A stretch of 64,000 nt of DNA. Origin: Hordeum vulgare subsp. vulgare. Lineage: Eukaryota; Streptophyta; Magnoliopsida; Poales; Poaceae. The stretch lies in NCBI RefSeq assembly GCF_904849725.1, contig NC_058523.1, forward strand, positions 206,487,689-206,551,688, read 5' to 3'. Below are positions 35,195-46,011 of this stretch, one piece after another. Made by a program: the position numbers and the translations under genes. The notes under the pieces are model-generated. The model did not search any database. It was not told where the DNA came from and was given only the letters and a program-made list of their open reading frames with translations. How positions within the stretch are numbered: the first letter of the stretch is position 1; each line of letters starts with the position of its first letter.

Positions 35195-35974
35195 ATGGCA
35201 CCGGTGAGGTATTCCGCTGCCGAGAAGGGGAAGGCTTCCAGGGAAGGTTTCGCCGCTACGCCACCCAAGAGGGGCCGCGGCCGCCCTCGGAAGTATGCAG
35301 CGGTGTTTACAGCGGTCTCCGGCGGGCGCCGCCGTGGTTCTGCCCGCCCTCGAATCACCAACGGCGGCATGGGTGGGGCGTCGACTGGTGCGAGTGTCTG
35401 CAATGACCTAAGTGGGAGGTCGGCGGTGGCCACCCGGCCACCACGTCCGCAGCTTCATTCAGCCGACATGGTGATGGAGATCGCGATATGGGTGGATAGA
35501 CCGAAAATTGCATGCTTCTAGCTCCCAAACTTCTTTGCGGCGGTGCTGCCGAACGGCGGACTCCCAGGCCTCTGGTTGCAGGCCGACGGCTGTTGTGGTG
35601 GGGCGTCCAGGGTGGAGGTCGAGCTCAGTCCCCACGGCTACGTGTACCTGAACTATGGGTGGCACACGTTCGCCCGTGCTCGAGGCCTGAAGGGGAGGTG
35701 CTACGTCCACTTCAAGTATGACAGGGAGGCGACGCTCTTCGTCAAGATCTTTGGGGACGAGGGAGAGCGTCTAGGTTGCTACCCAGAGGACGCCGGCCGA
35801 GGCGATCTTTTTGATGAGCCCGGCAGCAACGACAACCCCTCCGGAGGGAACCCTAGCGACAACAGCAACAACGAGCCGCCTCTCCGCCTCGCCCGGACCA
35901 TGGGGAGAGGCCACCAAGCGAGGTGCCGCTTGTCTCCTTTTGTGGCACCCATGAAGGAGGAGAGCATGGACTAA
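35195..35974 (+). pseudogene. AT-hook plus B3-domain protein, antisense ORF of element E
   Basis: A 259-codon frame from ATG 35195 to TAA 35972, with a single internal TAG at 35519-35521 (codon 109). Residues 24-34 are PKRGRGRPRKY, a textbook AT-hook with the GRP core at 29-31, which binds the minor groove of AT-rich DNA. After the stop, residues 110 to about 195 form a plant B3-type DNA-binding domain: FFAAVLPNGG, RVEVELSPHGYVYLNYGW, HTFARARGLKG, HFKYDREATLFVKIFG. An acidic, Asn/Ser-rich tail follows. It lies antisense to pol between integrase and 3' LTR, the slot where A and B carry their Transposase_28-like genes. It could be a family-specific accessory protein or a captured host gene fragment. 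The stop sits just before the B3 domain and looks like a late point mutation. Confidence 0.8.
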
Positions 35975-36282
35975 TTGTCGACGCGCGGGTGTCGGATGCC
36001 AGCGGCGGCATCCCCCTTGGGACCTCCGTCGCTAGGTGTCTCCTCCTTACTTCTGACCCTACGTCCATGAAAACAAGGAAGGGCCCTTCGGGCATGTGAT
36101 GTATTTGGGCGACCGCCCCTTTTGTTAGTACTGTTGCATTTGGTTGGTTTGGATACTTAGCTCAGTGTGGTTGCGGCGGACCTCCTTGGTTGTGAGGCGT
36201 GGTTATGGCGTTCGAGGTGCTCGTTGCTTGGTTGGCTTCTCCTCATTGTGGGTGAAGTGGGTCGATGTTCTATGTCGGCACG
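35975..36282 (+). other. Spacer downstream of the B3 ORF
   Basis: GC-rich to mixed sequence, no conserved reading frame on either strand. Confidence 0.4.
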
Positions 36283-36935
36283 CCCCAGTCCCGCACATTT
36301 CCTTGTCGCGATGAAGCGTGACCCGTTACCAAGGTCGTTCCTCACAGGGAGAGGCCCTGACACCCCTGATACCGACCGAGTCTCTGTGGATGGAACCATG
36401 GTGGCCAAGTGGCTTTGCGACCAGTAAGGTTCCTGAGGCACGATGCTCAAGAGCCCCCTTAGACATTCAAGTGGCTCTACATCGACGGATCCTAGTCCCG
36501 CACATTTCCCTGCCATCATGAGGCGCAACCCGTTACCAAGGTTGTTCCTCACGGGCAAGGCCCTAACACCCCAGATACCAACCGAATGTGCCTGGACGGC
36601 ACCAGGGTGCCCAAGTGGCTTTATGACGTGATGCTCAGGAGCCCCCTTAGACGTCCAAGAGGCCCTCGGTGATTCTTCTTTCTTCTTTCGAAGGGTCTGG
36701 TTTCTTGAGATCCCTAGTCTGCATTCTGGAAGCTCTGCGTCGGCAGGTCCCGGTCCCGTGCATTTCCCCGTCGTCATGAGAGGCGACCTGTTACCAAGGT
36801 CGTTCCTCGTGGGGCAAGGCCCTGACACGCCCGATGCCGAACGAATGTTCCTGGACGGCACCAGGGTGGCCAAGTTGCTTTGTGACCGGTGACGCTCCTG
36901 AGACACGATGCTCAGGAGCCCCCTTAGATGCTCAA
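36283..36935. repeat. Three imperfect tandem repeats in element E
   Basis: Units start near 36283, 36491 and 36748. Each begins like CC(A/T)AGTCCCGCACATTTCC and contains ACCCGTTACCAAGG(T/C)(C/T)GTTCCTC and a closing AGGAGCCCCCTTAGA(C/T). The spacing is about 208 then 257 bp; the larger gap reflects an extra stretch at 36660-36740. The position, near the 3' LTR, parallels the 73-bp array of element B. Confidence 0.85.
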
Positions 36936-37801
36936 GTTGTCCCAAGAGAAACAATTGGTGTAAGAAAAGACCAAATTTTTTTCCTCTCCAAGATGGTGTG
37001 CCGAGACGTAAATGGGACTCTTGAGCAAGTATCAGATGGCATGAGTCTTCCGACTCGTCCATGAGTTCCACGCGAGGGTCCGGGCGCCAAGGCCTTGGCG
37101 AGGTGTCATCACCGTGCCCCTAGACCCCGCTCGCGGGGTACGAGCGGGGGGAGGTGGGTGGGCAGGAAAATGCTTGATTTAGAGGAAGAGAGCATGCTAT
37201 AAAGAACGGCCAAGAAACCTGGTTTTCGTAAAGACATCATTTGGAAAAGCCCTGAGTTTGATTTTGTAAATATCAGGAAATCCAAGCCAGAAAAAAGCAA
37301 ATGAAAGCCGCGTCCGGCGCCTAATCTATTCTCCACCTCCGTCTCCCCCAACGCGGAGCGTTGGTCTTCCACTAGGCATGGGAGGGACGCCTCCGCGTCC
37401 TCGAGGGTCTCCAGGCGTATACAGCCATGACTCGTTATTACGTGAGAGTGTCATGGGGGCTTGTACCTAGGAGGTCGCGAGGACGCTTTGGCCTCGCAAG
37501 TGTCCCTATCCCCGAGGCATAGGCGCCTAATTCCTTTTGGGTCATTGGTGGACTGTGTTGATTTCCTTGCTAGCTACGGGAATAGTCATTGGCGGACTAA
37601 GTTAATTGCCTCCGTTTTCTCCCCAGCATAGAGCACAGGGCTTACACAATGCATGGGATGGACCCCTCCGCATCCTCGGGGGGGGGGGGGGGGGGCGTAT
37701 ACAGCCTCGGCTCGTTATTACGTGAGAGTGTCACGGGATGAAGTAGGTTCCGAAAGAATTGAAGGACGATGCAGAGGCGGTACAGAGGCGGTACAGGGAC
37801 G
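36936..37801. repeat. Duplicated block and G18 tract in element E
   Basis: A roughly 85-bp segment at 37374-37460 (GGCATGGGAGGGAC... to TATTACGTGAGAGTGTCA) recurs at 37651-37740. Between them, two short variants of GTCATTGG(T/C)GGACT lie at about 37542 and 37585. Inside the second copy is an uninterrupted run of 18 G (37678-37695). No coding signal. Confidence 0.85.
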
Positions 37802-39097
37802 TTACGGGTATAAATTCCGAATATGTTGGATGTTCCACGCGTTCTGCATGGGAACTCCGTCTTGAGTCTCCACGTGCACGACGTGAGGCCTGGAGACATG
37901 GGCGACCTTGAACGGGCCCTCCCACATGGGCGAGCGCTTATGCAAGCCCTCCCTGGATTGAACCCACCTGAGGATGAGGTCGCTGACTTCAACGATCCTG
38001 GAGTGGATGTTGCGGTAGGGATAGTGCCGTAGGGCCTGCTGGTACCTCACGGCTCGGAGTGAGGCCCGTCGGCGCGCCTCCTCCCCAAGCACGAGGTCTG
38101 ACCCCGACGCAGCCGCCTGACGCTCATCATCGAACTCCATGACCCGCATGGACCGGTGCTTGATCTCGTGGGGAAGGATCGCCTCGGCTCCATGGACGAG
38201 GAATAACGGGGTTTCGCCGGTGGGCTTAGTCCCGGTGGTGCGGATGGACCACAACACCGATGGGAGCTCGTTGACCCAACCCCGGCCGCAAGCTTCGAGC
38301 TTCTTCTTGAAGCTCCTCACCTTGAGGCCTGGCAAGACCTCTGTGTTGGCGCACTCTGCCTGGCGATTGCTCCACGGGTGGGCCACTGATGTGTAGCATA
38401 CCCGGGCCCATAAGTTAGCACAGTAAACCTTGAAGAGCTGACTCGTGAACTATGAACCGTTGTCGGTGATGATGTGGTTGGGGACGCCGAAGCGGCTCAC
38501 GAGGCCCTTGATGAATTTTACGGCGGACCCTGCAAGGATGGTGCGCACGGGCTCCACGTCCGCCCACTTTGTGAATTTGTCGATGACGATGTAGAGGTAG
38601 GGAAGACACCTGCCGCCCGCGGGAAGGGCCCGAGTATGTCCATCCCCCAGACTGCGAATGGCCAGGAAAGCGAAATGGCCTGGAGGCCCTGCGCGGGCTG
38701 GAGGATCTGCTTGGCGTGGAACTAGCAGGCCTCGCAAGACCGGACCAACTTGGTGGCATTCTCCAACGTTGTAGGCCAGTAGAAACCTGACATGAACGCC
38801 TTACCTGCGATTGTGCGCAAAGAGGAGTGATGCCCGCAGTCCCCTCTATGGATGTCGGCCAGCAGTTCGTGGCCCTGCTCCCTGGAAATGCACCGCAGTG
38901 TGACGTCGTTCGGGCTCCTGTGGTACAAGTCGTTGTCCCTTAAGTAGTAGGCCGAGGCTTGTCGTGCTACGTGCTCCGCGTCTTCCTCCTTCTCCGGCAA
39001 TGTGTCGTGGAGCAGGTAAGCCGTGAGTTCCTGCATCCAATCGTTGGCCCGTGCCTCCACGGCCAGGAGCACTCGAGCCCCCGAGGCCTGGCCGCAA
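37802..39097 (-). pseudogene. Element E integrase
   Basis: Minus-strand pieces in order: zinc-finger and linker (39072-38722, ending RSCEAC); the catalytic core with IDKFTKWADVEPV and NHIITDNGS (38600-38450; Asp of DNG present); then 38386-37802 with the catalytic-Glu region (SNRQAECAN), a block with GWVNELPSVLWSIRTT and a C-terminal domain with WEGPFKVAHVSRP. At least three frame changes (near 38740, 38450 and 38390) break it. The integrase would insert element DNA. The start of the core near 38660-38700 is in another frame. Confidence 0.78.
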
Positions 39098-39255
39098 TCC
39101 GGAGCAGCCGAGGGCGGTGCAGGGGGGAGCTCCTCTCCACGTGGCGCCAGGCCCCCGGGCGACGACGTCTCGGAATGCTTGAAGAGTCGCGCCTCGACGG
39201 CACCTGGCTCTTGAGCCTCACGACACGAAGCTCTTTTGGCGATGTCGTCCGCCTC

Positions 39256-39867
39256 CTAATTATTGCCACGTGGGACGTGTTGTAGCTCCAGGTCGTGAAA
39301 ACGTTTCTCAATCTTACGTAACTCTTGCAGATACGCTTCCATGTGGTCGTCCTTGGGCATGTAATCTTTGCTGGAGAAGTTGATGAGAAGCTGGGAGTCA
39401 CCCATCACGGTGAGGCGCCGGACCCCCAAGGTCGTCACCGCTTTGAGGCTGGTGATGAGGCCCTCATACTCCGCTGTGTTGTTGGAGACCTTCTCCCTGC
39501 GCTGGAAGCACAACTGAATGGTGTTGCGGAGCTTGTCTCCCATTAGGGAAGTGAGAAGGATTCCAGCCCCTACTCCTCTGTGTGTGAAGGCTCCATCGAA
39601 GTGCATGGTCCATCCCTCTGGTGTCTCCACACCGGGGGCAAGGGATTGGCTCCCTTCCAGCCCCCGATCCGGTGTGTCCGTCCATTCCTCCACAAAGTCG
39701 GCCAAGGCAGCTCCCTTGATGACCCTCGTCATGCTGAATTCGATGTTGAAGGCCTGAAGCTCGATGTTCCATTCGACAACCCTTCCCGCTGCATTCGGGT
39801 TATGCAGGATCTTCTCCAAGGGGTAGCCGGAGACGACCTTGATTGGGTGCCCCTGAAAGTAGTGGGG
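39256..39867 (-). pseudogene. Element E RNase H, downstream part
   Basis: The minus-strand frame holds WTMHFDGAFTH (first Asp), NNTAEYEGLITSLKA (Glu) and LTVMGDSQLLINF (Asp), then a long helix to VPRGNN. It is open over almost 200 codons, one of the best preserved pieces of E. It is interrupted at its N-terminal side at 39867 by element D; the upstream part continues at 49948. Confidence 0.82.
39863..39867. repeat. Element D target-site duplication, left
   Basis: TGGGG, identical to 49943-49947. Confidence 0.9.
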
Positions 39868-41396
39868 TGATACGTCCATTTTGCATCATGCTTTCATTTT
39901 TATATTTATCGCTTTTTGGACTGTTATTATACTCTGTGGAACCATACTTATGCCTTTTCTCTCTTATTTTGCAAGGTTAATTTGAAGAGGGAGAATACCG
40001 GCAGTTGGAATTCTGGACTCGAAAAGGAGCAAGTCTGAGTCCTCTATTCTACGAAACTCCAAATGCCCTGAATATCAACATGGATTTTTTTGGGAATATA
40101 TAAAAAATACTGGGCGAAAGAAGTGCCAGAGGGGAGCAGCCAGGGGGGCACAAGCCTGGTTGCCGCGGCCTACCCCCTGGCGGCGGCAACAGGGCTTGTG
40201 GGCACCCTGGTGGCCCACTAGCCCCCCTCTTTTGCTATATGAAGGGTTTCGTCCGAGAAAAAATTAGGGTGGAGCTTTTTCGTGGATTCGCCGCCGCCAC
40301 GAGGCGGAACTTGAGCAGAACCAATCTAGGGCTCCGGCAGGACGATCCTGCCGGGGAAACTTCCCTCCCGGAGGGGGAAATCATCGCCTTCGTCATCACC
40401 AACACTCCTCTCGTCGGAGGGGAGTCATCTCCATCAACATATTCATCAGCACCATCTCCTCTCCAAACCCTAGTTCATCTCTTGTAACCAATCTCCATCT
40501 CGCGACTCCGATTGGTACTTGTAAGGTTGCTAGTAGTGTTGATTACTATTTGTAGTTGGTGCTAGTTGGATTACTTGGTGGAAGAGTTTATGTTCAGATC
40601 CTGGATGCTATTCATTACACCTCTGATCATGATTATGATTATGCTTTGTGACTAGTTACTTTTGTTCCTGAGGACATGGGGTAAGTCATGCTAATAATAG
40701 CCATGTGAATTTGGTATTCGTTCGGTATTTTGATATGTTGTATGTTGTTTTTCCTCTAGTGGTTTTATGTGAACGTCGACTACGTAACACTTCACCATAT
40801 CTGGGCCTAGAGGAAGGCATTGGGGAGTAGGAAGTAGATGATGGGTTGCTAGAGTGACAGAAGCTTAAACCCCAGTCTATGCGTTGCTTCATAAGGGGCT
40901 GATTTGGATCCACTAGTTTAATGCTATGGTTATACGTTGTATTAATTCTTCTTTCGTAGTTGCAGATGCTTGCGAGAGGGGTAATTCATAAGTGGGATGC
41001 TTGCCAAAGTAAGGGAGTACCCAAGCTCCGGTCCACCCACATATCAAACCATCAAAGTAACGAACATGAATCATATGAACATGATGAAACTAGCCTGACA
41101 GAAATTCCCGTGTGTCCTCGGGAGCGTTTTTCCTCTTATAAGACTTTGCTCAGGCTTGTCCCTTGCTACAAAAGGGATTGGGCCACTTTGCTGCATCATT
41201 GCTACTACTTGTTACTTGTTAATTTTCGCTTGCTATGTTTCACCTCACTACACCATCACTTGTCACTGCTACTTTCAGTGCTTGCAGTTATTACCTTGAT
41301 GAAAACCGTTTATCAGAGCCTTCTTCTCCTCATTAGGTTCGACACTCATACTTATCGAAAGGACTACGATTGATCCCCTATACATGTGGGTCCTCA
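39868..41396 (+). mobile_element. Element D 5' LTR
   Basis: 1,529 bp, TGATACGTCC...GTGGGTCCTCA. Contains the GC-rich hairpin (40149-40200) and a TATA-like GCTATATGAAG at about 40233-40243. Confidence 0.93.
40149..40200 (+). promoter_or_regulatory. GC-rich hairpin in element D 5' LTR
   Basis: Arms CACAAGCCTGGTTGCCGC (40149-40166) and GCGGCAACAGGGCTTGTG (40183-40200) are nearly perfect inverted repeats with a 16-base loop. They lie about 35 bp upstream of the TATA-like box. The other LTR has the same structure at 48691-48745. Confidence 0.85.
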
Positions 41397-41407
41397 AGAC
41401 TCTTTTT

Positions 41408-41425
41408 TGGCGCCGTTGCCGGGGA
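41408..41425 (+). other. Primer-binding site of element D
   Basis: TGGCGCCGTTGCCGGGGA, 11 bp after the 5' LTR. Confidence 0.8.
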
Positions 41426-41501
41426 GGTGGCGCCTTTGGTAAGTGGAATTTGGTAAGGGAACATTTATATACTGTGCTGAAATTTATTGTCACTTGTCAC
41501 T

Positions 41502-42640
41502 ATGGAAACTGTTCCATTGAGGAGTTTGTTCGGGGTATCTTCACCACGAACAGAAGCACGAGGAGTTGTTCCTCAACCTAAGGTACCTACTGAAAATATC
41601 TTCTATGAAATTCTTTGGGTATGCTTGAGAAACTGCTGGCTAATCCTTTTACACGAGATGGATCTTCACATCCAGACTTGCATCTAATCTACGTAGATGA
41701 AGTTTGTGGTTTATTTAAGCTTGCAGGTTTGCCCGAGGATGAGGTAAAGAATAAATTCTTTCCTTTATCTTTGAAGCATAAGGCATTGACATGGTATAGG
41801 CTATGTCATGATACTGGATCATGGGATTACAAGCGGTTGAAATTGGAATTTCATCACAAGTTTTATCCTATGCATTTAGTACATCGTGATCGGAATTATA
41901 TTTATAACTTTTGGCCTCGTGACAGGGAAATCATAGCTCAAGCTTGGGGCAGGCTTAAATCAATGCTATATTCATGCCCCAATCATGAGCTCCCGAGAGA
42001 AATTATCACTCAAAACTTTTATGCTCGGCTTGCTCATGAAGATCGTACCATGCTTGACACTTCTTGTACCGGTTCTTTTATGAAGAAGGATATTGACCAC
42101 AAGTGGAATTTATTGGAAAGAATCAAACATAACTCTGAAGATTGGGAGCTTGAAGAAGGTAAGGAGTCAGGTATGAATTTCCAGTTTGATTGCGTTAAAT
42201 CTTTCGTTGAAACAAACACTTCTAGAGATTTTAGCCCTAAGTATGGACCTGACTCTGAGATAGTAGCTTCTATATGTGAATCTTTTGCTGCTCATGTTGA
42301 TCTTCCCAAAGAAAAGTGGTTTAAGTATCATCCTCTTGTAGAAGTCAACATAGTTAAACCCAATCTAGTTGAAGAGAAAGTCATTGCCTTTAGTGATCCT
42401 ATTGTTACTTGTGCCTACGCTGAGAAACCACCTTACCCTGTTAGGAAAAAGGATTATTCTAAAGCTCCAACTGTGATACGTAGGGGATACATTAGACCAC
42501 CTGCACCACCTGAGGAAATTAGAGTTCAACCTAGTGTTGCTATTATCAAAGATATCTTAGCCGAAGACATAGACGGGCATGTTATCAAATTCTGTGAGGA
42601 TTCCGCTAGAATTGCTAAACCTCACGCGAAAGACAAATAC
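41502..42640 (+). pseudogene. Element D gag
   Basis: ATG at 41502 opens METVPLRSLFGVSSPRT. A frameshift near 41612-41618 moves to the frame that then stays open to 42783. The capsid-like core shows FFPLSLKHKALTWYRL (about 41756-41803) and AQAWGRLKSMLYSCPNHELP (41939-41998). The C-terminal part contains PPYPVRKKDYSKAPTVIRRG. Apart from the early frameshift the frame is well kept. The protein would build the virus-like particle. Confidence 0.85.
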
Positions 42641-43013
42641 AGACCTGTAGTTGGCCTGCCCGTTGTTTCTGTCAAGATAGGAGATCACTGTTATCATGGT
42701 TTATGTGATATGGATCTAGTGTTAATGCAATACCCCGGTCCCTATACGATGAAATCAAAGATGAGATTGCACCTGCTGAGTTAGAACCCATTGATGTCAC
42801 TATTACGCTAGCTAATAGAGACACTATCTGCCCTTTGGGAATTGTGAGAGACGTAGAAGTCCTGTGTGGTAAGACGAAGTATCCTACTGATTTCCTCGTC
42901 CTTGCTACTGCACGAGATAGCTTTTGTCCCATCATATTTGGTAGACCATTTCTCAACACTGTCAATGCTCACATTGATTGCATTAAACAGACTGTCACTG
43001 TTAGTTTCGGGGT
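42641..43013 (+). pseudogene. Element D retropepsin-like protease, active site destroyed
   Basis: Reading continues from Gag into VVGLPVVSVKIGDHCYHGLCDM. At about 42711-42716 a small loss of bases removes the D-x-G-A continuation and shifts the frame. The following part (ITLANRDTICPLGIVRD, FCPIIFGRPFLNT, about 42798-42960) is recognisable in another frame. Protease would process Gag-Pol. The lesion hits exactly the catalytic loop. Confidence 0.82.
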
Positions 43014-44138
43014 GTGTCCCATGAATTTAACTTCTCCAAGTTTGGAAGACAGCCCCATGAAAAAGAGTCGTCTGGTAGGGATGAAATCATTGCTCTTGCC
43101 TCTATTGCCGTACCTCCTACGGATCCTTTAGAGCAATATTTGCTTGAGCATGAAAATGATATGCATATGGATGAAAGAGATGAGATAGATAAAATTGTTT
43201 TAGACCAATATCCTATTCTCAAGAATAATCTGCCTGTTGAACTGCTTGGGTATCCTCCTTCACCAAAACAGTTACCAGATACTCTTAAGTATGCCTACCT
43301 TGATGAGAAGGAGATATATCCTATTATTATTAGTGCTTACCTCTCGAATCACGAAGAGAAGAAGTTATTAAAAACTTTGAGGAAGCACCATGCCGCTATT
43401 GGATATACTCTTGATGATCTCAAGGGTATTAGTCCCACACTATGTCAGCACAAGATTAAAACCGATCGTGATTCTAAGCCAGTTACTGATCATCCACGGA
43501 GATTAAATCCGAGGATGAAGGAGGTCGTGAGAAGAGAAATATTAAACCTTCTGGAAGCAGGAATCATTTATCCTGTTGCTCATAGTGATTGGGTAAGTCT
43601 AGTACATTACGTACCTAGGAACGGAGGTATCACCGTCGTTCCTAATGATAAGAATGAACAAATCCCACAAAGGATTATTACTGGCTATAGGATGGTGATA
43701 GACTTCCGGAAACTGAACAAGGCAACCAGGAAAGACCATTATCCTTTGCCGTTTATCGACCAATTTCTAGAAAGGCTATCTAAACACACACACTTCTGCT
43801 TTCTAGACGGTTATTCAGGTTTCTCGCAAATACCTGTTGCACAATCTGATCAAGAGAAAACCACTTTCACCTGCCCCTTCAGTACCTTTGCTTACAGACG
43901 TATTCCTTTTGGCCTGTGCAATGCACGTGACACCTTTCAAAGATGTATGATGGCTATATTCTCTGACTTTTGTGAAAAGATTGTTGAGGTTTTCATGGAT
44001 GATTTCTCCGTTTACGGTTCTTCCTTTGACGATTGCCTGAGCAACCTTGATCGAGTCTTACCGAGATGCAAAGATACCAATCTCGTCTTGAACTAGGAGA
44101 AGTGCCACTTCTTGGTTAATGAAGGCATTGTCTTAGGA
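43014..44138 (+). pseudogene. Element D reverse transcriptase
   Basis: A long frame (43014-44093) carries the spacer and RT. Motifs are YRMVIDFRKLNKATRKDHYP (about 43686-43745), FCFLDGYSGFSQIPV (about 43794-43838), FGLCNARDTFQRCM and the catalytic VFMDDFSVYG (43989-44018). All catalytic residues look intact. A TAG at 44094-44096 replaces a Trp codon of relatives; the frame then continues into the connection domain. The protein copies the element RNA into DNA. Confidence 0.9.
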
Positions 44139-44660
44139 CACAAAATCTTTGAGAAAGGCATTGAAGTTGATAAGGCTAAGGTTGATGCAATTGAGAAAAT
44201 GCCTTGCCCCATAGATATCAGAGGTATACAAAGTTTCCTAGGTCATGCTGGTTTCTATAGAAGGTTCATTAAAGACTTCTCTAAGATTTCTAGGCCTCTT
44301 ACCAACCTCTTGCAGAAGGATTTTCCTTTTGTTTTTTATGAGGATTGTGAGGAAGCTTTCGAAATACTTAAGAAGGCCTTGATAACCGCACCTATTGTTC
44401 AACCACATGATTGGAACTTGCCCTTTGAAATCATGTGCGATGCTAGTGATTATGCTGTTGGTGTTGTTCTAGGACAAAGAGTTGACAAGAAGTTGAATGT
44501 CATTCACTACGCTAGTAAAACTCTAGACAGTGCCCAAAGAAACTATGCCACTACGGAGAAGGAGTTTTTAGCAGTCGTGTTTGCATGTGAAAAGTTCAGA
44601 TCTTATATAGTTGACACCAAAGTCACTATTCACTCTGATCATGCTGCTACAGGAATTTGA
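44139..44660 (+). pseudogene. Element D RNase H with internal deletion
   Basis: The frame continues with KGIEVDKAKVDAIEKMPCP (RT connection), then IMCDASDYAVGVVLGQ (first Asp), TTEKEFLAVVFACEKFRSY (Glu) and VTIHSDHAA (Asp). Directly after this, relatives have about 25 more codons before the linker; here they are missing and the frame jumps at about 44644-44648. Short GCTGC/CTGCT repeats at the junction suggest slippage or end-joining. Enzyme inactive or impaired. Confidence 0.85.
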
Positions 44661-46011
44661 TTTGCACGTTGTTGACCGAAAGGGTGCTGATAACCCTGTA
44701 GCAGATAACTTGTCTAGGCTAGAGAATGTCCTTGATGACCCACGACCTATTGATGATAGTGTTCCTGATGAGCAATTTAATGTCATTCGCACTTCACATA
44801 GTGCACCGTGGTATGCTGATTACGCAAACTATATCGTTGCCAAATACATACCACCTAGTTTGACCTACCAGCAAAAGAAGAAATTCTTCTTTGATTTGGG
44901 ACACTACTTTTGGGATGATCCTCACCTTTACAAGGAAGGAGTATATTGTGTTATTAGACGTTGTGTGCCTCAACATGAACAGGGACAGATCCTGCATAAG
45001 TGTCATTCCGAAGCCTAGGGAGGACAGCATGCTGGAGATAGAACTGCTTATAATGTATTGCAATCAGTTTTCTATTGGCCCACTCTCTTCAAGGATACGC
45101 GTAAGTTTGTCTTATATTGTGACGAATGCCAAAGAATAGGGAATACCAGTAAGCGTCAGGAAATGCCTACGAACTATTCACTTGTCATTCAACCATTTGA
45201 TGTTTGGGGCTTTGATTATATGGGACCTTTCCCGAGTTCCAATGGGTATACTCACATCTTAGTGCCTGTGGATTATGTCACTAAGTGGGTAGAAGCTATC
45301 CCCACTAGAAATGCCGATCACCACACCTCTATTAAGATGCTTAAAGAAGTCATTTTCCCAAGATTCGGAGTCCCTAGATATCTGATGACTGATGGCGGTT
45401 CATACTTCATTCATTATGTTTTCCGCAAGATGCTCGCTAAGTATGATGTCAACCATAGAGTTGCATCTCCTTATCATCCTCAGTCTAGTGGTCAAGTGGA
45501 GTTGAGTAATAGGGAGATCAAATTGATCTTACAAAAGACCGTCAACAGATCTCGAAAGAATTGGTCTAGAAAACTTGACGATGCACTATGGGCTTCTAGG
45601 ACTGCTTAGAAGAATCCCATGGGCATGTCGCCATATAAAATAGTTTACGGTAAGGCCTGTCATTTACCTCTTGAGCTGGAACACAAAGCTTATTGGGCAA
45701 TCAAAGAGCTCAACTTCGATTTCAAACTTGCCGGTGAGAAGCGGTTGTTTGATATCAGCTCAATAGATGAATGGAGGGCCCAGGCATATGAGAATGCCAA
45801 GTTGTTGAAGGAAAAGGTTAAGAGATGGCACGATAAAAGAATACAAAAACGAGAGTTCAATGTAGGTGATTATGTCCTGCTATACAATTCTCGTTTAAGA
45901 TTCTTCGCGGCAAGCTTCTCTCTAAATGGGAAGGTCCCTACGTTGTCGAGGAAGTATATCATTTCCGTGCCATCAAAATCAATAGCACGGAAGGTAATTT
46001 TCCTAGAGTAG
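44661..46011 (+). pseudogene. Element D integrase
   Basis: After the deletion the frame resumes with FDLHVVDRKGADNPVADNLS. TAG at 45016-45018 precedes the zinc-finger region (CDECQRIG, about 45119-45142). The core has [15 protein letters not shown] (Asp), [12 protein letters not shown] (Asp) and [13 protein letters not shown] (Glu), all catalytic positions kept. A second TAG lies at 45607-45609. The C-terminal domain (45619-46011) starts MGMSPYKIVYGKACHLPLEL and ends with a frame change where the chromo-like tail would be. Confidence 0.88.

Noticed and set aside
36157..37071. 304-codon minus-strand open frame
   Set aside because: It arises from the three tandem repeats of element E; the repeated protein segments mirror the DNA units, with no known domain.
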